Notes under the pieces: generated by a model | Database searches by the model: none | What the model saw: only the letters and a program-made list of their open reading frames with translations | Told to the model about the DNA's origin: nothing | Translations under genes and position numbers: made by a program | Shown: positions 26,887 through 35,600 of the stretch, piece by piece | Layout of the letters: every line of letters starts with the position of its first letter | How positions within the stretch are numbered: position 1 is the first letter of the stretch | Assembly: GCF_001645125.1 (NCBI RefSeq) | Contig: NZ_LXKA01000143.1 | Coordinates: 62,001-126,000, forward strand | Length of the DNA stretch: 64,000 nt | Source of the DNA: Paraburkholderia ginsengiterrae | GTDB taxonomy: Bacteria > Pseudomonadota > Gammaproteobacteria > Burkholderiales > Burkholderiaceae | Direction: 5' to 3'

Positions 26887-28170
26887 ATGACAATGAAGAA
26901 TCGCCTTACGCTGAGCATCGCGGTAGCCATGCTCGTTGGAGTCGGGGCTGGCTACGCGTGCCACACGAACATTACTGATCCCGCCACGCTGAAAGCAGTG
27001 GCCGGCTACTTCTCGATTGTCACGGATATTTTCCTGCGTCTGATCAAGATGATCATCGCGCCGCTGGTCTTCGTCACACTCGTGTCGGGGCTGGCGGGCA
27101 TGGATAGCGGTGACGATGTAGGCCGGATCGGGCTTCGCTCGGTTGGATGGTTCATCAGCGCATCGCTCATCTCTCTGGCGCTCGGGCTCGTCATGGCCAA
27201 TGCGCTGGAACCCGGAGCAGGTTTGCATCTGACCGAGAGTTCCGGCGAAGTGAACACGGGACTCAACACGGCGGCACTGAACGTCAAGGATGTCATCACG
27301 CACGCATTCCCGACAAGCCTGCTGGATGCGATGGCGCGCAATGACATTCTGCAGATCCTCGTCTTCTCGCTCTTTCTTGGCATCGGCCTTAGTGCACTCA
27401 AGCGCGACGCGCGCGTCGGCATCGTCATCCAGGCGATTGATGGAATGGTTCCCGTGATGCTTCGCCTCACGAACTACGTCATGCGTGCTGCGCCGCTTGG
27501 TGTGTTCGGCGCGATCGCTTCTTCCGTGACGCTGCGTGGCCTCGATGTGATCTACACCTACGGCAAGCTCATCGGATCGTTCTATCTCGGGCTGCTGATT
27601 CTCTGGGCAATCCTCATCGCGATCGGTTACGTGTTTCTCGGACGCAAGGTGGGTAGTCTGCTGAAGGCAGTGCGCGAACCCGCGATGATCGCGTTCTCGA
27701 CAGCTAGCAGCGAGGCTGCCTATCCGCGACTCACCGAGCAACTGGAAAAGTTCGGCGTCGACAAGAAGGTGGTCGGCTTCACGTTGCCGCTGGGCTACGC
27801 ATTCAATCTCGACGGTTCAATGATGTATCAGGCGTTTGCCGCGATCTTCATTGCTCAGGCCTTTGGCGTCCAGATGCCCGTGTCGCAGCAGATCTTCATG
27901 TTGCTGATTCTGATGTTGAGCAGCAAGGGAATGGCGAGTGTGCCGCGCGGGTCGGTGGTCGTCGTTGCGGCTGTCGCGCCGATGTTTCATCTGCCTGCCG
28001 CCGGCGTGGCCCTGGTCCTCGCGATCGACCAGATTCTCGATATGGGTCGCACGATGACCAACGTGATTGGCAATAGCGTTGCGACTGCTGTCATTGCGAA
28101 ATGGGAAGCTGCACGCGAAGCAAAGTCGACGGACGCCTCCTTCGAGCAGGTGGAGGCCAGTGCACGATGA
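26887..28170 (+). CDS. Dicarboxylate/amino acid:cation symporter (DctA/GltP family)
   Basis: A 427-residue SLC1-type transporter: eight-helix core with hairpin-1 serine-rich motif AFSTASSEAAYP, the TM7 motif LDGSMMYQ (GltPh-type NMDGT position), hairpin-2 SSKGMASVPRGS, and TM8 DQILDMGRTMTNVIGN. It imports dicarboxylates or acidic amino acids with H+ or Na+. Its stop overlaps the racemase start (ATGA), and aspartase follows, so aspartate or a D-isomer is the likely cargo. Starts at 26887 and 26893 are both possible. Confidence 0.93.
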   Translation: MTMKNRLTLSIAVAMLVGVGAGYACHTNITDPATLKAVAGYFSIVTDIFLRLIKMIIAPLVFVTLVSGLAGMDSGDDVGRIGLRSVGWFISASLISLALGLVMANALEPGAGLHLTESSGEVNTGLNTAALNVKDVITHAFPTSLLDAMARNDILQILVFSLFLGIGLSALKRDARVGIVIQAIDGMVPVMLRLTNYVMRAAPLGVFGAIASSVTLRGLDVIYTYGKLIGSFYLGLLILWAILIAIGYVFLGRKVGSLLKAVREPAMIAFSTASSEAAYPRLTEQLEKFGVDKKVVGFTLPLGYAFNLDGSMMYQAFAAIFIAQAFGVQMPVSQQIFMLLILMLSSKGMASVPRGSVVVVAAVAPMFHLPAAGVALVLAIDQILDMGRTMTNVIGNSVATAVIAKWEAAREAKSTDASFEQVEASAR

Positions 28171-29627
28171 GCACGACGGTAGCGGAAAGCCGGCGCAAGC
28201 TGGGTGTAGTAGGGGGATTGGGCCCGCTGGCAAGCGCCGATGTGTTCTTCAAGATCGTGAAGGCGACGCCGGCGTCCTCCGACGCCGAGCATGCCGAGGT
28301 CATCTTCGAGCAGCGCCCGTTCAAGGGAGCCGGGGCGGGCAGTGCCGCGACGACGGAGCGCAAGCTGTACATCTTCAACATGATCCGGGACTTCGAGAAA
28401 CGCGGCGTAACGACGGTCGTACTCCCGTGTTTTCTGAGTCACACGTTTATCGACGAACTGAAGGCAAATACGAGTCTGCCTATTGTCGATATCGTCGAAG
28501 CAGTTCGCAGCCACGTGCAGCGGAAGTTCCCCGCCGCGAAGCGTATCGGCGTTCTCGCATCCGATTACGTTCGTGAAAAGAGGCTCTTTGAACGGTATTT
28601 CGCAGCCCCCGAATTCGAAGTGGTGTATCCGCACACTGCCGACAACACCGATACGGTAACGGAAGCCGTCTATGGTTCTGACGGTATCAAGAGCGGCAAT
28701 CTCCGTGGCCGCCCGGTAGAGTTGCTGCGCGCTGCGTGCGAGAGCCTCGTGGCGCGCGGCGTCGACGTCATCGTGCCGGGCATGACGGAAATCGCCCTCG
28801 TCGCCGGGGAAATCGGCCAGTTGCAAGTGCCACTTGTCGATTCCAACATGGCGTATGCGCAGTATGTCTTCTCTGGCGGTCCCGGTTCGGCTGCTCCCGT
28901 TTTCAAGCTCGGCGTGGTGGGTGGCGTTGGCCCGGCTGCGACGATCGATTTCCTTAACAAGGTCGTTCTTCATACGCCGGCGTCGCGCGATCAGGACCAC
29001 ATCAAACTTCTGGTCGAACAGAATCCGCAGATTCCCGACCGAACCGAAAACCTCATTAGCGAAGGAGTGGACCCGACCGTCTCGCTCTACGCCACGTGCA
29101 AAAAGCTGGAAGACGGCGGTGCAGACATCATCGCGATTCCCTGCAACACTGCGCATGCGTTCGTCGACCGGATCCAGCCATACCTCGATATACCTATCGT
29201 CAACATGCTCACGGCCACGGTGCGCTACCTGCGTGAATCCTTTCCCGGCTTGCGCGATATCGGCGTGCTGGCTACATCGGGCACGCTAGGCAGCGGTGTC
29301 TACCAGAAGGCTCTCGAATCACAGGGTCTGCGCCAGATTGCCCCGGGTGCCGCTTTGCAAGCGCGTGTGATGGACGCCATCTACGGAAAGAACGGCGTCA
29401 AGGCAGGTTTCACGACCGGTCAGTGTCGGGAAGACATCATCGCGGCAGTTGAAGGACTGATTGCAGAGGGCGTTGAAGTAATCATTCTCGGATGCACGGA
29501 GCTTCCAATTCTTCTTCCGGCGGGCGAATTCGTCGGCCGCAGCGGCGGGCGCGCTCAACTGGTTGATCCGACTGAAGTCCTCGCGAGGCAATGCATCGCC
29601 TACGCGAAGGGCAGTGCCACTAACTGA
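28167..29627 (+). CDS. Tandem-fused aspartate/glutamate racemase-family protein
   Basis: A 486-residue protein made of two Asp/Glu racemase units, about residues 10-235 and 246-482, each beginning KLGVVGG. The C-terminal unit has both catalytic Cys motifs (PCNTAH, Cys326; LGCTE, Cys443). The N-terminal unit keeps PCFLSH (Cys88), but the second motif reads PGMTE with Met206 where the Cys should be, so it is probably not catalytic. ATG 28167 overlaps the symporter stop. It likely converts D-aspartate to L-aspartate ahead of aspartase; stereochemistry and substrate are inferred. Confidence 0.9.
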   Translation: MSTTVAESRRKLGVVGGLGPLASADVFFKIVKATPASSDAEHAEVIFEQRPFKGAGAGSAATTERKLYIFNMIRDFEKRGVTTVVLPCFLSHTFIDELKANTSLPIVDIVEAVRSHVQRKFPAAKRIGVLASDYVREKRLFERYFAAPEFEVVYPHTADNTDTVTEAVYGSDGIKSGNLRGRPVELLRAACESLVARGVDVIVPGMTEIALVAGEIGQLQVPLVDSNMAYAQYVFSGGPGSAAPVFKLGVVGGVGPAATIDFLNKVVLHTPASRDQDHIKLLVEQNPQIPDRTENLISEGVDPTVSLYATCKKLEDGGADIIAIPCNTAHAFVDRIQPYLDIPIVNMLTATVRYLRESFPGLRDIGVLATSGTLGSGVYQKALESQGLRQIAPGAALQARVMDAIYGKNGVKAGFTTGQCREDIIAAVEGLIAEGVEVIILGCTELPILLPAGEFVGRSGGRAQLVDPTEVLARQCIAYAKGSATN

Positions 29628-29719
29628 GCGGACACCGGCTCGCCCCGAAAGCTTTCGTCGCCCGGTTCGCAAACGCACCGGACGCGCCAACGGTTTTGCC
29701 TTTTCCTTTGGAGCATCAC

Positions 29720-31138
29720 ATGTCAGTTTCGACTCACCGTATCGAGCACGATCTTCTCGGCGATCTGCCCGTTCCGCAGGAGGCGTATTACGGCATCCAT
29801 ACGCTGCGCGCGCTGCAGAACTTCCCGATCACGGGCATTCCAATTTCGACGTATCCGAATCTGGTCAACGCGCTTGCCAGCGTCAAGGAGGCGGCAGCAC
29901 TCGCCAATCACGAGCTGGGCCTGCTGCCGGAGCACAAACTGAAGGCCATCGTGCAGGCCTGCGAGGCGATTCGTCAGGGCGTGCTGCATGACCAGTTCGT
30001 GGTCGACGTCATTCAGGGAGGCGCCGGCACGTCCACGAACATGAATGCGAACGAGGTCATTGCCAATCTCGCGCTGGAGTACCTCGGATGTTGACGCGGC
30101 GACTATGCAGCTTTGCACCCTAACGAGGACGTCAATCTGGGACAAAGTACCAACGACGTTTATCCGACTGCGCTCAAGATCGCTGCTTACATGGGTACCG
30201 TGCAGCTCCTCCATGCAATGGGTGTGCTGCGTGCTTCGTTCGAACGAAAGGCCGAGGAGTTCAGCAATGACCTGAAGATGGGGCGGACGCAGTTGCAGGA
30301 CGCAGTGCCCATGACGTTGGGTCAGGAATTCAGTACCTTTGCCGTGATGCTGGGCGAAGACGAAGACCGTCTGATGGAGGCGTCAAAGCTGATCTGCGAA
30401 ATCAACCTGGGGGCGACCGCGATCGGCACCGGTATCAACACGTCGCCTGAGTACGCGCCGCTTGTATGCCGTCACCTTGCTTCCGTCACAGGCATTCCCG
30501 TCACCACTTCGCCGAATCTCGTCGAGGCAACACAGGACGTCGGTTCGTTCGTGCAACTGTCGGGTGTGCTGAAGCGCGTGGCCGTCAAGCTCTCGAAGGT
30601 CTGCAATGACCTCCGGTTGCTCTCCAGTGGTCCACGCGCAGGCTTTGGGGAAATCAACCTCCCGCCCGTTCAGGCAGGTTCCAGCATCATGCCGGGCAAG
30701 GTGAACCCGGTTATCCCCGAAGTGATGAACCAGATTGCGTTCGAGGTGATCGGTAACGATGTGACGGTCAGTTTCGCGGCAGAAGCGGGTCAGTTGCAGT
30801 TGAACGCGTTTGAGCCGGTTATCGCGCACAGTCTTTTCAAGAGCGTCGCCCATCTTCGGGCGGGCTGCCTGACATTGGCATCAAAATGCGTGGACGGCAT
30901 CACCGCGAACCGTGAGCGACTGCAGTCACTCGTCGAGAACTCCATCGGCATTGTGACTGCGCTGAACCCCTACATCGGATATGTGAATGCAACCCAGGTC
31001 GCTCAGCAGGCACTCGTTTCCGGCCGGAGCGTCGCGGAGATTGTCGTTGAGCGTGGTCTTCTCACGCGGGTACAACTGGATGATATCCTTCAGCCGACGA
31101 TGCTGACCCAACCCAGACAGGCCGTCGTATTGCGGTGA
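29720..31138 (+). pseudogene. aspA: Aspartate ammonia-lyase gene interrupted by in-frame TGA
   Basis: From ATG 29720 the frame encodes aspartase N-terminus (DLPVPQEAYYGIHTLRA; GGAGTSTNMNANEVIAN) to codon 124. It then meets TGA at 30092-30094 and continues in the same frame (RGDYAALHPNEDVNLGQSTNDVYP; signature AGSSIMPGKVNP) to 31138. Total length would be 472 residues, normal for AspA. There is no frameshift; changing one base (TGA to CGA) would restore Arg. The stop is followed by C, the leakiest UGA context known in bacteria. A nonsense mutation, a sequencing error or readthrough are all possible. The product would convert L-aspartate to fumarate and ammonia. Confidence 0.85.
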
Positions 31139-31221
31139 TCAGGTGACGGGCGCCGGGGCAAGTCGCTGTCCGCCCCAGCTGCGAGTATGTTATGACCTGG
31201 CGTCCTCAACTGCCGACGACT

Positions 31222-32211
31222 TCAAGGGCTGCTGGTCTGCACCAGCTTTGGCTCGGACATGCGCGTGACGACACGATGTCCCGCATCGTCCGAGAGGGGA
31301 TAGTCCTTGTACGCTGAGAACGCATAGTTCAGGAGGCTGCCTGCACCCGTTATACGGTCGTTAGCCGTTGGTGCGCCCAGGACGACAGCGAACACGCGAC
31401 GCATCATCGGAGGGGAGATCTGCTTCCGTTTTGCAGTGGCGACAATGCAATATCCTGCCGCTCGCGTATGACCCGTCTTCATGCCGTCGACGGAAGGGTC
31501 CTTGCCGAGCAGCCAGTTCTTGTTCCGTTTTTCGAACTTCCCATAGGCGAAGTGCTGCTCTGATGAAAAGGTGTAGTACTCCGGGAAATCCTTGGTCAGG
31601 CGCATGGCCAGCGTGGAAAGGTCGCGGGCGGTCGAGTAGTTTCCCGGCGTTGTGATGCCTGAAGGCGTTGAAAAATGGGTGTGGGTCATCCCGAGCTTTC
31701 TGGCGGTGTCGTTCATCAACTGCTCGAATCCGGCAGGCGAGCCGCCAACGCGTTTGGCCAGCACCAGGGCGGCATCGTTTGCCGACGCGGCAATGAGACC
31801 CTGAACAAGGTCTCTGACAGGTACCTGCTGCCCCGGCACCAGATACATTCTTGCCTCGTCGCCGCCGACCTCACCAATGTCTGCCGCGTCAACAGGCACT
31901 TTCTCGTCCCAACGCACGGACCCGCGCTTCAGCGCATCGAGTGCGACATACGCTGTCACGAGTTTGGTGAGCGATGCAGGCTGCCGCTCAGCGTCCGCGT
32001 TGTGTTCGACCAGTATCTGGCCCGATTCGCCATCAACTAACATCCATGACACTGCCTGAATGTTAGACGGTGGCTGAGCGGCGGCACTTGCGCCTGGTGC
32101 GCTGAGGCACGATGCAATGCCTATCGCGGTAAGCGAGAGCAGAAAAAGAGAGGTTGATAGCCGTGACGTCAAGGTTTGAAGCGTTGTGAATAGGTTGTGG
32201 TAAGTCTGCAC
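31222..32211 (-). CDS. D-alanyl-D-alanine carboxypeptidase (PBP5/6 family)
   Basis: A serine-type DD-carboxypeptidase with the three penicillin-binding motifs: SLTK (SxxK), SAND (SxN) and KTGHT (KTG). A signal sequence precedes the mature domain beginning near NIQAVSWMLVD. It trims pentapeptides in the periplasm. The long C-terminal domain and amphipathic anchor of PBP5 are short or absent, as in PbpG/DacC-like shorter forms. The start is uncertain: GTG 32211 gives a signal peptide of sensible length (329 residues total), but its ribosome-binding site is weak, and the frame stays open to 32346. Confidence 0.85.
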   Translation of the reverse strand: MQTYHNLFTTLQTLTSRLSTSLFLLSLTAIGIASCLSAPGASAAAQPPSNIQAVSWMLVDGESGQILVEHNADAERQPASLTKLVTAYVALDALKRGSVRWDEKVPVDAADIGEVGGDEARMYLVPGQQVPVRDLVQGLIAASANDAALVLAKRVGGSPAGFEQLMNDTARKLGMTHTHFSTPSGITTPGNYSTARDLSTLAMRLTKDFPEYYTFSSEQHFAYGKFEKRNKNWLLGKDPSVDGMKTGHTRAAGYCIVATAKRKQISPPMMRRVFAVVLGAPTANDRITGAGSLLNYAFSAYKDYPLSDDAGHRVVTRMSEPKLVQTSSP

Positions 32212-32727
32212 GCTGTGGACGCATCCTGTCGTGGGTGCCGCAGGGAATGCGAACAGCCTGTATAGACGGGTGGAAGGCGGGCATGATAAGCGGAAATGGC
32301 CCGCCGCATGATGCCGCTCTCGCATGGATCCATGTCGAACTAGCAAGATGCCAGCTACACAGACGAGATTTGCCGGTCTACGCGCCGCGCCACTCGGTCT
32401 GTTTCAAGATGCGGAGGCGCCGAACGTCTGAAGCATTCCGGGAGCAGCCATCAAAGCTGTTTCAGCTTGACCGGCCGCTGTGGGTCGACTTCTGCCCGAC
32501 ATAGGCCGATCGCCAATGGCTCCCATTGTCGGTTCGGAATCGGGCAGGGCCGGTAAGGAAGCGACGTTCGCCTGCGACTTAGCTCAGTCATCAGACGTCG
32601 GCTTCACCTGGTAATCGGCCGTTTGATTGACGAAGATGAACCTTCCTTCATCGGGCTTTGCTGATGCCCACCGTACGGCGATGCTACGGCCGCTAAGCGC
32701 TTGCGTATTCAACCGGTCATTCACCCT
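32212..32727. other. Intergenic region, no supported gene
   Basis: This region lies between the carboxypeptidase 5' end and the sulfatase 3' end. Short open frames (32235-32504) lack ribosome-binding sites and similarity. A small inverted repeat GATGAA-CCTTCC-TTCATC lies around 32634-32651; no U-run follows. Confidence 0.4.
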
Positions 32728-34716
32728 TTAGCACGTTGGTTGTCCCGGGACGGTCCCGCTCTGCGGCACCAGCCGCTTCGCACATCGCTCTTTCTGCAGC
32801 AGTTGCTCAAGCTGGCTCTTCTGCGCCCGATAGGTCCGGTCGTCAGCGAGATTGGCGAGTTCCATGGGGTCGTCGGTGACGTTGTACATCTCGTATTCGT
32901 CCGGGTGCGGCGTCGACTTGACCGTGACCGTGTAGGCGATCGGTTGCGGGCCCAAGTCGTCATCGCGATACGGAGGCGGGGCGGGGATCTGTCCCACCCG
33001 GCGAAGCACCACGTCGTCGACGTTCGGGTAGTTGGGATCGCGGCGATCGCCTGGGTAGCCAGGCGTGCTCCAGAACTGCGGATTGTCGAAGTAATGCGTG
33101 TACTTCCAGACCTTGCCATCCGAGAGGCGCGCGATCACCGTTTCCAGATGATTCGGCTGCACGACGGAGTTGTATCCGATTCCGGTCCAGTTGTCCTGGT
33201 TGAGCCCGCGGCTCGGATCGTCGTCAGTCATGAAATACAGCGGGTCATTGACGTTTTCCGGAGCAACCTCGCCCAGCACCAGCGGCGCAAGATTACGCCC
33301 TACTAACGGCTGCGCATCGGTGTGATCTTCGGAGAGTTTCTTGCGAATCGGCTCGGGGTCTATTCCCGCGAGTCCCAGCAGTGTCGGCAGCAGGTCCACG
33401 TGACTGGTCAACGAATCGACCGAACGTGGCTGCGGAAACAGCGTCTTGCTGTAGATGATCAGCGGGACGCGGATCGCTTCGTCGTAGGCGGTGTACCACT
33501 TCTGATGCATGTTGTCATGCGACCCGAGCAGGTCGCCATGGTCGGACGTGAAGAGGACAATGGTGTTGTCCGCAAACCGCGAACCGAGCAGCGCCTGGAA
33601 GACGGTCATCATCTGGTCGTCGACGTTCTTCTGCAACTGGTAGTAATAGCGGAAGTACTTCTCGAGCGTCGCCGTGTCCCCGAAGATAGGCTGCATCCAC
33701 TTCCCGTAGCTTTCCTGATAGGACGCCTGCGCCGAGGGCTTGTTCGCCAGATTGTCGTTGCGCGTCTGCTTGAATTGCTCAGGGTCGAACAGCAATTCCG
33801 GCACGTAGGAGTGGACGGTGAAATCGAAATCCCCGGCCTGGCCGGTGTTTGCCCATAGCCCCCAGAGCGTGATGTCGTGCGGATTGACGAACGAAGACAC
33901 GATGAACCACGGGCTGGTACTGCCGTCGTGGTCAAGTTTCCGGATCAGGTCTCTGGCCTGCTGCGCGAAACCGACGTCGCGCCCCTGCTGACCGCGTGGC
34001 ACAGAGGAACCGCTATTGAGCGGCGATTTTCCATGTGGCTCGGGGCCGATCCAGCCGCTGAAACCAAAGCGATCGAGGCGCTCGGCGTTGCTGTAGAGCG
34101 CTTCTGCGTCGGCGTCGGGGGCGCCATTCTTCGAGTTGTAGCTCAAGAACTGGGCGTGGGTGCCCGGAATCAGCATGTCGGCGTCCGAGGCGTGCCACTT
34201 GCCGCGCCAGTACGTCTCGTAGCCTGCCGCGCGAAAGTAATCTCCGAGTGTCGGCACGCTGCCGGGGTCGAGCCAGAACACGTCCGGATCGAATGATTCC
34301 TTGGCCGCGCCGGTGGTCTGTGAGACGCCGTGCAGCGACGGATATTGTCCTGTGTAGATCGACGCGCGGCTGGGCGAGCACGCTACCGACGCCGCGTAAT
34401 GCCGCTGAAAATCAACCCCGTTGCGGCGCAGCTGATTCTGCGTCTTGAGATAGGTGTGACGGAAAGCCTGGGTCTGTGGCGACTCGTAGACCGGCGGAAA
34501 GCGGTTCTCATCGCACATCAGGATCAGGAAGTTCGGTTGCTTGCCGCGAGCCTGGGCAGCGGACGCCGCTGCGGCAAGCGCGCCAGGAACAGCGCCTCCG
34601 GCGGCAAGTGCAAGCGCCTCTGCGCCCGCAGCGACGCTGTTGCGAAGGAAGCGGCGACGCGAAGCGTCGCTCACATTCTCGGACGCCGATGATTCTGATT
34701 CGCCGTTATCCTTCAT
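32728..34716 (-). CDS. Tat-exported type I sulfatase-family hydrolase
   Basis: A 662-residue alkaline-phosphatase-superfamily enzyme. A twin-arginine signal (SRRRFLRN, residues 19-26) is followed by an Ala-rich hydrophobic stretch. The mature domain starts with NFLILMCDENR (metal Asp), carries the formylglycine signature CSPSR at residues 113-117, GKWH, a second metal site FTSDHGD, and HVDLLPTLL. The Cys113 form needs a formylglycine-generating enzyme, not seen in this window. It probably hydrolyses sulfate esters (or related phosphonate/choline esters) in the periplasm. Substrate unassigned. Confidence 0.92.
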   Translation of the reverse strand: MKDNGESESSASENVSDASRRRFLRNSVAAGAEALALAAGGAVPGALAAAASAAQARGKQPNFLILMCDENRFPPVYESPQTQAFRHTYLKTQNQLRRNGVDFQRHYAASVACSPSRASIYTGQYPSLHGVSQTTGAAKESFDPDVFWLDPGSVPTLGDYFRAAGYETYWRGKWHASDADMLIPGTHAQFLSYNSKNGAPDADAEALYSNAERLDRFGFSGWIGPEPHGKSPLNSGSSVPRGQQGRDVGFAQQARDLIRKLDHDGSTSPWFIVSSFVNPHDITLWGLWANTGQAGDFDFTVHSYVPELLFDPEQFKQTRNDNLANKPSAQASYQESYGKWMQPIFGDTATLEKYFRYYYQLQKNVDDQMMTVFQALLGSRFADNTIVLFTSDHGDLLGSHDNMHQKWYTAYDEAIRVPLIIYSKTLFPQPRSVDSLTSHVDLLPTLLGLAGIDPEPIRKKLSEDHTDAQPLVGRNLAPLVLGEVAPENVNDPLYFMTDDDPSRGLNQDNWTGIGYNSVVQPNHLETVIARLSDGKVWKYTHYFDNPQFWSTPGYPGDRRDPNYPNVDDVVLRRVGQIPAPPPYRDDDLGPQPIAYTVTVKSTPHPDEYEMYNVTDDPMELANLADDRTYRAQKSQLEQLLQKERCAKRLVPQSGTVPGQPTC

Positions 34717-34825
34717 AGCGCCTCCGCCCCCGCCTATAACGGATGGAATGCTCGGGATGTAATTAGAAAAAGCTTAGACCACCTGGCGGCTCACCTCCCG
34801 GTGATGTGTGGCCCAGCGCACATGT

Positions 34826-35590
34826 TTACCGCACCACGCAATCCACGTCAGTGCTCGCCGCGCTGGTACCCGTCGGCGGAGCATTCTTACTGATCGACAG
34901 CGGCATTGTTACCGGCACGCCCTCCGTTGGCGGAATCACCACCGGCGGAGTGTTCAGGTTGGCGACATAACCGAACTGGCCGGTCTGATAGATCTGCTGG
35001 CCGGCCGGATTGGTGAGCACTATAGCGCCCTGAGACACATCGACATACAGACCATTCTGGGGCATGTTCCCCCGTGGCGTCGGTACGCTGCCGCAATCGC
35101 TCTGGCAGAACACTGCGCCGAAGTTGGTGCCGCGTACACCGATGGCGCCTATCGGCGTCTCGAAGCTGACGGCATCATGGTTGCGCCGTCCGATCAGCCC
35201 GGTTGCCGAGCGCAGGCCGCCGTTGACCAACTGGATGGCGACACTGTCCTTCTCGGGGTGATCAACGTCGAATACGTAGCTTTTGACGATGACCTGCGAA
35301 GAAGGACGCAAGACCATCTCGCCGTTATCGACAAATTTCACGCGGGTGTACGTGTTTGCTTCGGTGACCAACGTGTCACCCTGCAATATGGATGAATTGA
35401 TCGCCAGCACTGCAGTGCTGCCGTCGGCATGTTTCACCGTCAGCACGCCGGACAAATGCGTCACCGTCCCCGCAGTCTGCGCGTAGGCGATGCTGCCGCA
35501 GCCTGACATGGCTAGTAGACACAGCAACTGCCGTGCAAGCCGGAACATCGCACCGTCGCGCCAATGGTTTGTATTGATGAGTCGTTTCAT
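34826..35590 (-). CDS. FecR-domain protein of the two-partner secretion cluster
   Basis: A 254-residue exported protein (signal peptide ending SIAYAQ, about residue 38). Its FecR-type beta domain reads TVTHLSGVLTVKHADGSTAVLAINSSILQGDTL and GAIGVRGTNF. Despite the name, no sigma factor is nearby; such FecR proteins often accompany TpsA genes. It starts 10 bp after the TpsA stop, so it is the last gene of a tpsB-tpsA-fecR operon. Like TpsA it ends with a lone cysteine near the C-terminus (DCVVR). It may assist adhesin folding or anchoring; that is inference. Confidence 0.85.
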   Translation of the reverse strand: MKRLINTNHWRDGAMFRLARQLLCLLAMSGCGSIAYAQTAGTVTHLSGVLTVKHADGSTAVLAINSSILQGDTLVTEANTYTRVKFVDNGEMVLRPSSQVIVKSYVFDVDHPEKDSVAIQLVNGGLRSATGLIGRRNHDAVSFETPIGAIGVRGTNFGAVFCQSDCGSVPTPRGNMPQNGLYVDVSQGAIVLTNPAGQQIYQTGQFGYVANLNTPPVVIPPTEGVPVTMPLSISKNAPPTGTSAASTDVDCVVR

Positions 35591-35600
35591 TGTCGGGATA

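Noticed and set aside
29720-31138. Frameshift in aspA or two separate genes
   Set aside because: Both parts are in the same frame with continuous homology across the TGA; the TTG at 30113 is not a credible start.
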